DNA from: Pedobacter kyungheensis
GTDB taxonomy: Bacteria > Bacteroidota > Bacteroidia > Sphingobacteriales > Sphingobacteriaceae
Assembly (NCBI RefSeq): GCF_000812965.1
Contig: NZ_JSYN01000003.1
Location: forward strand, 148,149 to 212,148
DNA: 64,000 nucleotides
Direction of reading: 5' to 3'
Shown here: positions 26,420 through 33,782 of the stretch, piece by piece
How the letters are laid out: every line of letters begins with the position of its first letter
Position numbering within the stretch: the stretch's first letter is position 1
Notes under the pieces: generated by a model
What the model was told of the DNA's origin: nothing
Seen by the model: the letters and a program-made list of their open reading frames with translations, nothing else
The model's database searches: none
Made by a program: the position numbers and the translations under genes

Positions 26420-28288
26420 TCAGCGCTTCTCCAACCTGCTTAGCGCCCGTTTGAAATACGCCTGCGTTTCCTTGTCGGTACAATAGATATAACAGCCCTT
26501 CATCCCCCGGGACATCAATGTACGGTAGGTATTTTTGATAATCCTGTCCAGGCGTTCCATGGTGGAGACAGGATCTGTTTTCATCAGGCCTTTATATCCC
26601 GAGAGGGCCCTATCCCGTTGGGGATGCGCATAAGGATTGACAACCAGCTTTCCATCACGGTAAAGCAGATCATCGCCAACAATCACACCGATATAATCCA
26701 CCTCAAGCCCCTGGCAGGTATGGATACAGCCGACCTGTTCGACAGATCCAGGCTCAATTATCCAGGAATAACCATCTCTGCGCAGATTCCATTGCATTTG
26801 GAAACTATGCTCAGCGATGACCACATCCATCGCCTTGGGATCTTTCAGACTTAGCCAGTCCCAACAATAACCCGCTACCATCCGGGCCGAATCCCGCTCC
26901 CTGTTCTTTTCAAAAATCAGTGCTCTGAGTAGATTCGGATCATCCACTACCATAAAATCATATTTAAGCTCCGAAATCTTCAGGTTTGCCGATTCCCTGA
27001 TCTGGAGTACATTATTCAGCCAAGCCAGATAACCTTCAGAACCCCCACAACGGAACTGCGAGGTAAGCTCCATATAACTCACCTCAGCATTAAAATGTTG
27101 GGCCCATTTTTCAATTTCCTGTTGGTCACCAATATCAAACATGGTCACCTGCTGGTCCTCATCCAGAAAGAAAACACTAGATCTGGATGCATAGATAATC
27201 TCTTTTACCTGGTTTTCCCCTTTCACAAACCTCCCGGAACCGGCCATTAACCTATGCGCCTCATCTACGATCAGCGCATCAAACTCATTGTCCTGGGATG
27301 CCACAAAGCTGGATGATCCTTTAAAAAGATGCGCAAAGTGGGTCTTGGTCATCACCTTGGTGAGTTTTTTTTCATACACGCTCCTGGGCGCAGCGTTACG
27401 GGTCACATATCGTGCATTGATTCCCTTTTTACTCAATTTGGATAACAGATGGATCGCCACTACTGATTTACCCGTACCGGGACCGCCCATTATGATCATC
27501 ACCTTCTTTCGACTATCTGAAGCTGAGGTAACATTCGATAATGCATTTTCCAGTGCTATTTTTTGCGCATCGATCATCACAAAAGAATCATTGCCCTTAA
27601 GCAATTTTGCCAGTTCATCCGCAAGTTTCTTCGATGGACGTACTTTTGCCAAATCCACCCGCTGAATGATATCGGTTTTATCCCCCTGCTTTATACGCTC
27701 GGAAATAAAATTCCTTACCTTGATTTTTTCGGTCTTAAAAAATGAGGGTGCTTTTGCCAAGTGATCGGCATAAAAAGAGCCTGAAATGATCCCATCGTCC
27801 AAAAGATTATGCAGATAAGCGCAAGGACTAACACCTATCTTATTTTCATAAACCTCGGTATTGAATGCTTCCAATAAAGCCGCATAAGACCAGGCCTGGT
27901 AACTGGGATGGGTATCCTGAATCTGGTCCTTACCCCGGGACCAACTGATAATGGCATCCTTCTTTGTAGCCCTGACCGAAGACCATTGCTTGAGCTCAAT
28001 CAGCACGATATGGTCATTTCCATCCGCATCCTGCCCGGCAACCATAAAATCGATCCTGCTCATGGTTCCCGGTATCATATATTCGATACTGATACTCACA
28101 TCAAAGGGAACAAGCTCACTATCCAAAACAAAATACATATGCTGCAGAGAATGCTGCCAGGACCGGTAAAGCGATTCCTGCGTTTTACTTCCCCAGACCT
28201 TAAGCACCTGCGCTTCAATGATATCTTCGATCAGACCATTTGAAACATCATCCAGAAATTCAAGCTTGTTCTTTTTGTAAACGATCAT
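26420..28288 (-). CDS. DUF2075 helicase with N-terminal nuclease-like domain
   Basis: A 622-aa P-loop protein of the DUF2075/Schlafen-like helicase group. The N-terminal 130 residues carry a PD-(D/E)xK-like pattern (SRIDFMVAG, then HIVLIELKQW), suggesting a nuclease fold. The ATPase has Walker A IMGGPGTGKSVVAI at about 268-281, Walker B ALIVDEAHRLM at about 342-352 and late helicase motifs (IHTCQGLEVDYIGVIVG, then KNTYRTLMSRGMKGCYIY). It shares an ATGA overlap with the upstream pyrophosphohydrolase gene. Proteins of this type are common cargo in defence islands; this two-gene cassette is bracketed by copies of an HTH gene. Confidence 0.88.
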   Translation of the reverse strand: MIVYKKNKLEFLDDVSNGLIEDIIEAQVLKVWGSKTQESLYRSWQHSLQHMYFVLDSELVPFDVSISIEYMIPGTMSRIDFMVAGQDADGNDHIVLIELKQWSSVRATKKDAIISWSRGKDQIQDTHPSYQAWSYAALLEAFNTEVYENKIGVSPCAYLHNLLDDGIISGSFYADHLAKAPSFFKTEKIKVRNFISERIKQGDKTDIIQRVDLAKVRPSKKLADELAKLLKGNDSFVMIDAQKIALENALSNVTSASDSRKKVMIIMGGPGTGKSVVAIHLLSKLSKKGINARYVTRNAAPRSVYEKKLTKVMTKTHFAHLFKGSSSFVASQDNEFDALIVDEAHRLMAGSGRFVKGENQVKEIIYASRSSVFFLDEDQQVTMFDIGDQQEIEKWAQHFNAEVSYMELTSQFRCGGSEGYLAWLNNVLQIRESANLKISELKYDFMVVDDPNLLRALIFEKNRERDSARMVAGYCWDWLSLKDPKAMDVVIAEHSFQMQWNLRRDGYSWIIEPGSVEQVGCIHTCQGLEVDYIGVIVGDDLLYRDGKLVVNPYAHPQRDRALSGYKGLMKTDPVSTMERLDRIIKNTYRTLMSRGMKGCYIYCTDKETQAYFKRALSRLEKR

Positions 28289-28614
28289 AGCTCATTATAC
28301 TTCCTGGCATTCCCCTTAGACTTATCAACAGGATACTTTATCCCGTTTTTTCTGATCTTCTCCATCACGATCTCCTTCACATCAAGTCCGAGTTTTTCAG
28401 CCAGCAGCAGCGCATAACCGATCACATCTGCAAGTTCCTCCCTAAGTTTCTCCGGGTTTGCCTGTTCCGGCGATTTCCAGAGATAAAGTTCAAGCAGCTC
28501 TGCAGCCTCGATATTGAGGGCAAGTGCAAGGTCTTTGGCATTATGGAATTGTTCCCAGTCCCGCTGATCGCGGAATTCGATAAGGGCATCGGTCATCTCT
28601 TGTATATCAGTCAT
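28285..28614 (-). CDS. MazG-like nucleotide pyrophosphohydrolase
   Basis: A 109-aa all-helical protein expected to hydrolyse nucleoside triphosphates to monophosphates. I start it at the ATG at 28614 (MTDIQEMTDALIEFR), because an upstream extension is Phe-rich and unlike the family. Motifs: EAAELLELYLWK provides the ExxE pair, and EELADVIGYALLLAEKLGLD the ExxD pair, the metal sites of the MazG fold. It overlaps the DUF2075 helicase by four bases, so both are made from one message. A role in depleting nucleotides or clearing modified nucleotides during phage attack is inferred. Confidence 0.88.
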   Translation of the reverse strand: MTDIQEMTDALIEFRDQRDWEQFHNAKDLALALNIEAAELLELYLWKSPEQANPEKLREELADVIGYALLLAEKLGLDVKEIVMEKIRKNGIKYPVDKSKGNARKYNEL

Positions 28615-29120
28615 ATCTTGTAAAGCAAAAAAAAATCCTACCGGACAGTAATGAACGAAGATAATCCTTTTCCTGAAAAACATAGACATTTTTCACCCAT
28701 CCCCGATGCCGCATCAGAGCCGATAACATAGGAAATAACGATATATTCAAAATCTTCTAGTTCTCTGGCCTCAGTGCGTATTTCACTAAAACTGTACAGC
28801 CCGTTGTACGGTCCTGAATTTATCTGTCGTTTTTGATTTATAATACTAGAAGAAGACAGGGGCATAAAAAAAGCAACTACAATGAGTGGCTTTTCAATAT
28901 TTAGAACTGGCCTATCTGGCTCTGTGTTTTGCATTCTTCAATTCCGCCATAAAGATTTTTCCATCTTTTTCAGTACGGATCGCTTTCGAAAGACTGTCCT
29001 CCTTTCCCTGAGTGCTGACATGGGAAAGCTTGCCCGCCCTGTTTTGGCTGAGCACTTTGCGAAAGGTGATAAGCAGTTGTTGGATACGTTTATTCATAAT
29101 ACCACAAATATGCAAATAAT
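28615..29120. other. Stretch without a convincing gene
   Basis: Two overlapping minus-strand frames are open here (28638-28934 and 28912-29097; the latter would give a 61-aa basic peptide starting MNKRIQQLLITFRK). Neither has a recognisable domain and they overlap each other. This is the junction between the helicase cassette and the decayed gene copies, so scrambled remnants are likely. Confidence 0.35.
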
Positions 29121-29281
29121 AAAAACAGATAGAACCCACCACCAATGAAATCAAAGAATCAACCGGATCTGTAAAAAACATCTGTATAAAAGAAAAGGTT
29201 AAACCGGCAGAGGAAAAAGTCCCCAGACAGGAGATTATCGATAGCTTTAAAATTAAATATCTCAAATCAATGAAAAAATAA
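29121..29281 (+). pseudogene. 5'-truncated copy of the 25562 coiled-coil gene
   Basis: From about 29121 the sequence follows 25789-25948 closely to the stop codon (shared TCAATGAAAAAATAAGGAT at the end), with scattered substitutions. It corresponds to the last 50 or so codons of the 128-codon gene; the first 75 codons are missing. It marks one side of a duplicated segment. Confidence 0.85.
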
Positions 29282-29390
29282 GGATAAGTAAACCGCTTTC
29301 TTTAGAGCCAAGCCCCCGTCCAACCTGCCCAACATTGGGCAGGGATAAAAAAACCATGTCCAAATTTATAGAACAATCAATCCTGACCAT

Positions 29391-29730
29391 ATGGAACCAT
29401 TCGGCTTTGAAAAACTACCGCAAGTCATCCGCCAACTATTCGAAAAGGTTGAACGCATCGAATCGATAGTTGAACAGCATCATCCCAGCGAAGAGGATAA
29501 AGATGAACTCTTCAACATCCAGCAGGCGGCAGAGTACTGAAAGTCTCCATTCAAGCGATTTATGCAATAGTGAGCAGACTGGAGATACCGTGCAGAAAAC
29601 CGGGCAAACGGTTATACTTCAGCAAACGAGAACTTCGCAGTTAGGTGGATCGTTCAAGGCGTAAAACCGCCAGTGAGCTGATCAGTGAGCTAAAAGAACT
29701 ACCCAAAGTAAATATACTAAGTTATACTAG
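29391..29730 (+). pseudogene. Decayed copy of the 26044 HTH gene
   Basis: Starts ATGGAACCATTCGGCTTTG and reads like the intact gene (MEPFGFEKLPQVIRQLFEK, FNIQQAAEY). One C is missing at about 29538 (TACTGAAAG instead of TACCTGAAAG), which shifts the frame to an immediate stop. Further on, a Trp codon of the intact gene is TAG at about 29642. Two independent lesions show that the copy is dead. Similarity fades at about 29715. Confidence 0.88.
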
Positions 29731-29941
29731 AATGGGTTGATTTTGCACTAAAGTGTCCGGAAGCGATATCAAAACTATAATGAGATTTTCAGCAACCAAC
29801 AATAAGACAGAACAATAAGCCATTTTTGACCAACGCAGTTTCTTTTGATCATCCATTGACACCTATGATTTTAAATAATTATCATTTTGCTTTCTTCGGG
29901 TCAGGTCTATTTATTTATGCTGCCCGCTGTATCCGCATAAG

Positions 29942-30724
29942 CTAATGATCTGGTCTTAACCACTCCTGTTTTTTGGTATCAGGATCATACCTAAACACTC
30001 CTCCCCTCATGCCTACATAGACTACAGCGTTATGGCAAACGACCGAGTTTGGAGAGAGATAGTATAACCAGTTGTCATTCTCATATAAGCTTTCAATACC
30101 TGACTTTTCATCTATCCGGAGCAGTGCAGATGCCGTGGCAATCAGAAAACGGTTTTTACGATCGATGGTTATCGCTCTTGGGGCCGAAGGCAGCCTCAGG
30201 TAATCACGTGCAGTCCATTTCCCAGCTTTTTTTTCGATCTGGAGAATTGTCCCCTCGTTAGTCGACATATGTGATAGCCCCTGGATGGCATAGACTTTCC
30301 CATCACGAGAGATAAACTGCTGCAGATTAAAACGGCCGATCAGATAATGCACCTTCCCATCAGTGGAGAACCAGTTCAGACTTCCGCCAAATTCCCCGTT
30401 GTTAAAGCCTACCAGATAACCGTCATCTACCCTGAATGTAGTACGCACACCTGTAAAAGGGCTATAGAACTCCCGGACTTCTTTTGGGGCCTGGGCTTCG
30501 ATCCTAAATGGAAGGTCATTTTTTTTGCCATAAATTCCTTTCGCGGCTTTAACCTGATTATTCTGTACATAAACCCGGTAATCACTACTGTGATTATAAC
30601 TTAGCAGCGTGTCGTTATCCACTGGAAATGCGTGGCTTTTCCAATCTTTGATCAGCGAAGTATCCTTCTGGGCTTTTAGGGATACAGTGATCGTGAGCAA
30701 TAAGAGCGTAACCAGGATTTTCAT
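29942..30724 (-). CDS. Secreted protein with propeller-like repeats, unknown function
   Basis: A 260-aa exported protein with a Sec signal peptide (MKILVTLLLLTITVSLKAQ). The mature protein has regularly spaced short strands and repeated RDGKVYAI, DRKNRFLIA and HNAVVYVGM-type segments, which suggests a small beta-propeller or similar sheet-rich fold. I do not recognise a family, and no catalytic motif stands out. It stands alone, convergent with nothing obvious; whether it belongs to the island cargo is not clear. Confidence 0.75.
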   Translation of the reverse strand: MKILVTLLLLTITVSLKAQKDTSLIKDWKSHAFPVDNDTLLSYNHSSDYRVYVQNNQVKAAKGIYGKKNDLPFRIEAQAPKEVREFYSPFTGVRTTFRVDDGYLVGFNNGEFGGSLNWFSTDGKVHYLIGRFNLQQFISRDGKVYAIQGLSHMSTNEGTILQIEKKAGKWTARDYLRLPSAPRAITIDRKNRFLIATASALLRIDEKSGIESLYENDNWLYYLSPNSVVCHNAVVYVGMRGGVFRYDPDTKKQEWLRPDH

Positions 30725-30779
30725 GTTGTTAAGTTAAGTTTTTTAGCCCGAATTAATTCCTGCATTTTTTATCGTGCTA

Positions 30780-31357
30780 TTAGCGAATAAGTTTCACCAG
30801 GTAATCATTGATTCTAACCGGACAGATTTTAAGATCCTCCATCAAGGCTTTCCCATTTTCCAGTGAAAGCAATTCCTTGAACTTCTGCCGGGTAACAGGA
30901 ACGATATTGTCTATACCGATTTTTTCCAGCGCCTGAATAATCAAACTGCTGTACGCTCCCTTCATCGAAAGCTTTTTGGGCGTAGTGGTCTTAAACCTGA
31001 TCACCGATTTCCCCACTTTGATCTGCCGCGGAGGACCGTCAGTGAGATACACCAGTTTGGTTGGGACCTGCGTGGTAAGCCCAAGCCGATGTAGCGCATA
31101 TGCCCCCGCAGGCTTGATCCCCACTTTATCCTTTTTGGCAATCGCCTGGGCAATATCTTCCAGGGCCGGCATCAGCACACCAAAAACCGGATCCTTTTTA
31201 GGAATAATATGAATGCCATGACCGATCCGCATGATCTGCCCAGCGCCATTTTAACAGCCGCCCCGCTTCCAGCCCCTCTAAAATCCGCAGGAAAAATCAA
31301 GGCACCCGCTTTCTTCCGTTTAACGCGCGGTTCTACATCCAAATGAACACTTGACAT
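30780..31357 (-). pseudogene. Frameshifted DUF6088 (AbiEi-like antitoxin) gene
   Basis: The intact-looking 3' frame (30780-31232, 150 codons) carries HGIHIIPKKDPVFGVLMPAL, AYALHRLGLTTQVP and KKLSMKGAYSS, typical of DUF6088, whose members resemble AbiEi antitoxins and usually have about 200 residues with an N-terminal winged helix. That missing N-terminus is present in a different frame just upstream (31240-31357: ALIFPADFRGAGSGAAVKMA, LGR). A deletion of a few codons with a frame change at about 31235 separates them. No AbiEii-like nucleotidyltransferase toxin lies beside it. The 3' part could still be made from the ATG at 31232, but without the winged helix. Confidence 0.75.
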
Positions 31358-31692
31358 GTTACCTTTTTTAAAATAAAGGTAACAGATAAATCCCGTTATT
31401 AACGGTAAATTTCTCACAGTTTTCCAGACGGCAGCTATAAAACAAAGATGCACCAACAGCCCGATCTTCCAGAAGCAACCAGTGCAAAAACATTCGAAAA
31501 TCATCAAGATTTAGAGCACAGCATTTTTCGAACTGCTCCGAACCTCCAGGCACACACAGACTCAATCCCGTATAAGCAAAAGCCGGGCGAAGCCGGCAGG
31601 GCGCAACAGCGCGCCGGTCAAACATCAGAAGATCACCGACTGCCAATATAAAAAAACAAAAGGGCATGTGGAGTACCCTTTCGTCGTTTGAT
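31358..31692. other. Intergenic stretch, nothing recognised
   Basis: No gene supported. Frames on both strands overlap each other and show no domain. A GC-rich block (about 31575-31620, GCCGGGCGAAGCCGGCAGGG) contains small inverted repeats. Confidence 0.4.
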
Positions 31693-32616
31693 TTAAGCTG
31701 CTTTCCTTTTAAGGTACCTCCCGATCATCCGTTCCCACTCTGCAACATTATGGTGAACTACCCTGTCGAGGAATGACTTATGATTTCTCGCCGTTTGCTT
31801 GTCGAGCACGAAATCCTTATCAAAAAGAGAAAGTCTAAAAACATAGGTTGCATTTCCGCTCCTAAGATTCTCTAGAATAACAATATCATCCTGTTCGAAT
31901 TCAAAACGAAGGTATTCATTAAAACCACCTATCCCATCTGCTATATCCGAAGCATTATAATCTTCAAGCACTGCAAATCGGTAACTGTTCCCTCCATTGT
32001 CGGAGCCATAATCCCCTCTGATCAGGCGATCCTTTATTTCATCTATCTTCTCGGCCATGGTCCCGATCCCGGACTGGAGTACTTTTCTTCCCAGATGCTG
32101 GGTGATGCGAAGAGCAGGTTCAAATTTACTGTCATAGATCATGTAGTAGCCACCAAGAATGACACAAATATTCATAGCTGCCTTTGCACGAAGAAAATGT
32201 GTCTCATCATCAACCATGTTAAACAACGGGAAATGGATGATCATCTCTTGCTGTGGAGACATATGTCTATATAACTTCAGCTCAAACCGGTGGGCCATTT
32301 CTTTTTCCCAAATATGAAACTCACGGTCATATTCAATAATCTTACCGTGATAATTACTGTAATATTCGATGTGTTTTTCAATCGTTTCCTTGCGTTCCGG
32401 TTGCTTGCGCACAAATTTACCTTTTACGTTCTCCTTTAAAGGACCTTTTTTACCCGAAACGGTAAAACTGCCAGTCTTACCATTGATCAAATCATTGAGA
32501 TCAAGGTGGTCTTTTCCTATTTCTGTAATCTGATCAATACCGAAACCGATATAATAATCCTGACCATCAGAAAGCAAATCTCTAAGATGGCTTTCTGCAT
32601 TAATAATTCTTCCCAT
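31693..32616 (-). CDS. Unknown protein, last gene of the unknown trio
   Basis: A 307-aa soluble protein that I do not recognise. It has no signal peptide or membrane segment. Visible features: a basic central stretch (GKFVRKQPERKETIEKH), an aromatic-rich helical region (EYYSNYHGKIIEYDREFHIW), a hydrophobic block AAMNICVILGGYYMIYD and a basic C-terminus (MIGRYLKRKAA). It starts six bases after the stop of the 222-aa gene, so both are co-transcribed and probably work together. Its position between a DUF6088 remnant and a STAND-like ATPase, inside a defence-rich island, suggests but does not prove an anti-phage role. Confidence 0.7.
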   Translation of the reverse strand: MGRIINAESHLRDLLSDGQDYYIGFGIDQITEIGKDHLDLNDLINGKTGSFTVSGKKGPLKENVKGKFVRKQPERKETIEKHIEYYSNYHGKIIEYDREFHIWEKEMAHRFELKLYRHMSPQQEMIIHFPLFNMVDDETHFLRAKAAMNICVILGGYYMIYDSKFEPALRITQHLGRKVLQSGIGTMAEKIDEIKDRLIRGDYGSDNGGNSYRFAVLEDYNASDIADGIGGFNEYLRFEFEQDDIVILENLRSGNATYVFRLSLFDKDFVLDKQTARNHKSFLDRVVHHNVAEWERMIGRYLKRKAA

Positions 32617-32622
32617 GATTAG

Positions 32623-33291
32623 TTATATTTCGTGGTAAATCTTAGCCAGTTCCTTACATAATTCCTTGGCCTCTGCTGCTGTAACCATTACATTATCATC
32701 CGCGTGAACCAAACGTTCTCCGAAAACATCATAAGCCCAGCACAAGGTGGAATCCACGACTTCACCTGGCCCAACGACTTTTTCCTGAAGGTAAATTCTA
32801 AGGATGTTTGCAATGCTTTTTGATTGCTGCAGCCCAAATGGTTTTGATTTGGACACATGAAACTTTAACGCGCCAATCTTTACTACCCCATCTTCAACAT
32901 AGCGGTACACCAGTTCGGGATTTACGTTGATATTAATGCCCTCAATCTCTATGTTTTTCTGATCCGGAAAAAGCACTTCATAACCATTTACCAAAATATG
33001 TTCAAAGCCCATTTCCATCACCTTATGAATAGCTTCGATAGAAACGGTTATATTATTTTTTGCCTTATCATCCTTTGGAACCTTATTTTTAAGATCATCC
33101 AGCGCTTGCTTGAGAACTCCGGTTTTAGCCACATCACGAAAATAAACTTTCATCCTATTCTTTGCCAGCTGATACCAGGGCGTGAGTAGCTTATTTACAT
33201 TGAGTTGCTGTTCAACAATTCTAGCTTTCCCCCTTGGGGTTGCTTGCCCAGCTTCTATAAACTGGTTCAACGATATGGTAAACATTGCCAT
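32623..33291 (-). CDS. Unknown protein, middle gene of the unknown trio
   Basis: A 222-aa soluble protein without a family that I can name. The N-terminus has a pattern FIEAGQATPRGKARIVEQQL, then PWYQLAKNRMKVYF, reminiscent of compact nucleic-acid-binding helical domains, followed by acidic/basic alternating helices and sheet-like segments (VKIGALKFHVSKSKPFG). It starts one base after the stop of a 47-codon gene and ends six bases before the 307-aa gene. The tight spacing argues for a three-gene operon. Confidence 0.7.
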   Translation of the reverse strand: MAMFTISLNQFIEAGQATPRGKARIVEQQLNVNKLLTPWYQLAKNRMKVYFRDVAKTGVLKQALDDLKNKVPKDDKAKNNITVSIEAIHKVMEMGFEHILVNGYEVLFPDQKNIEIEGININVNPELVYRYVEDGVVKIGALKFHVSKSKPFGLQQSKSIANILRIYLQEKVVGPGEVVDSTLCWAYDVFGERLVHADDNVMVTAAEAKELCKELAKIYHEI

Positions 33292-33292
33292 C

Positions 33293-33436
33293 TCAATTTC
33301 CTCCTTGATTGTCTTCAGATAATCGATTTAATCTGAATGAGCTTCCCCTGCCATTCAGCACTACCGTTCCATAACGGGATTGTTTCCAGGGAACGATAAG
33401 GTTCCCCAGAAATTCTTCAGATGTTTTTTTTGCCAT
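33293..33436 (-). CDS. 47-aa protein heading the unknown trio
   Basis: A small ATG-started frame: MAKKTSEEFLGNLIVPWKQS, then RYGTVVLNGRGSSFRLNRLS. It is basic, soluble, and ends one base before the ATG of the 222-aa gene, a spacing typical of genes translated together. A leader or antitoxin-like partner of the next two proteins is possible. The absence of known relatives keeps confidence moderate. Confidence 0.5.
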   Translation of the reverse strand: MAKKTSEEFLGNLIVPWKQSRYGTVVLNGRGSSFRLNRLSEDNQGGN

Positions 33437-33571
33437 CTTCTTTTTAAAAAATTAAGTCAATAAATACCCTTACCCATTTAGTGGTGAAGGGATTAATTAT
33501 TTTCCAAAAGCATAGCATGACTGGAAACCTCATGGCTCCAAAAGGCGAAGGGAAGAAAAATGAATTAATAC

Positions 33572-33693
33572 TTGTATGCAAAACAACTTTTTATAATTTT
33601 GCACGTATTAATATAACAACTCTATTCCTGCCAACCCTATTGGCACGAATGATATCATAAAGGCCTGAGCTGTTTGGTCGCACTCAGGTCTTT
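33572..33693 (+). ncRNA. Candidate small RNA with its own promoter
   Basis: On the plus strand TTG (33572-33574), a 19-nt spacer and TAATTTTG (33594-33601) match the Bacteroidota promoter consensus. About 7 nt downstream a roughly 85-nt transcript would begin, carrying hairpin 1 (TGCCAA-ccctA-TTGGCA, 33629-33645) and hairpin 2 (AAAGGCCTGAG pairing with CTCAGGTCTTT, 33659-33693, 13-nt loop), the latter terminator-like. It runs opposite to the flanking genes. Hairpin 2 could instead be just the terminator of the STAND-like gene on the minus strand. Confidence 0.4.
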
Positions 33694-33782
33694 AATCAAC
33701 CACTCCTATCATTCTAAGCAAATTTAAGGTTTCTTAAATACTTAGTATTAACGAGTTATCCACAATAACATCGCTAATCTTT

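Noticed and set aside
28912..29265. 117-codon minus-strand frame
   Set aside because: Its first half is antisense to the decayed coiled-coil gene copy; the same antisense frame exists over the intact copy at 25729-25932.
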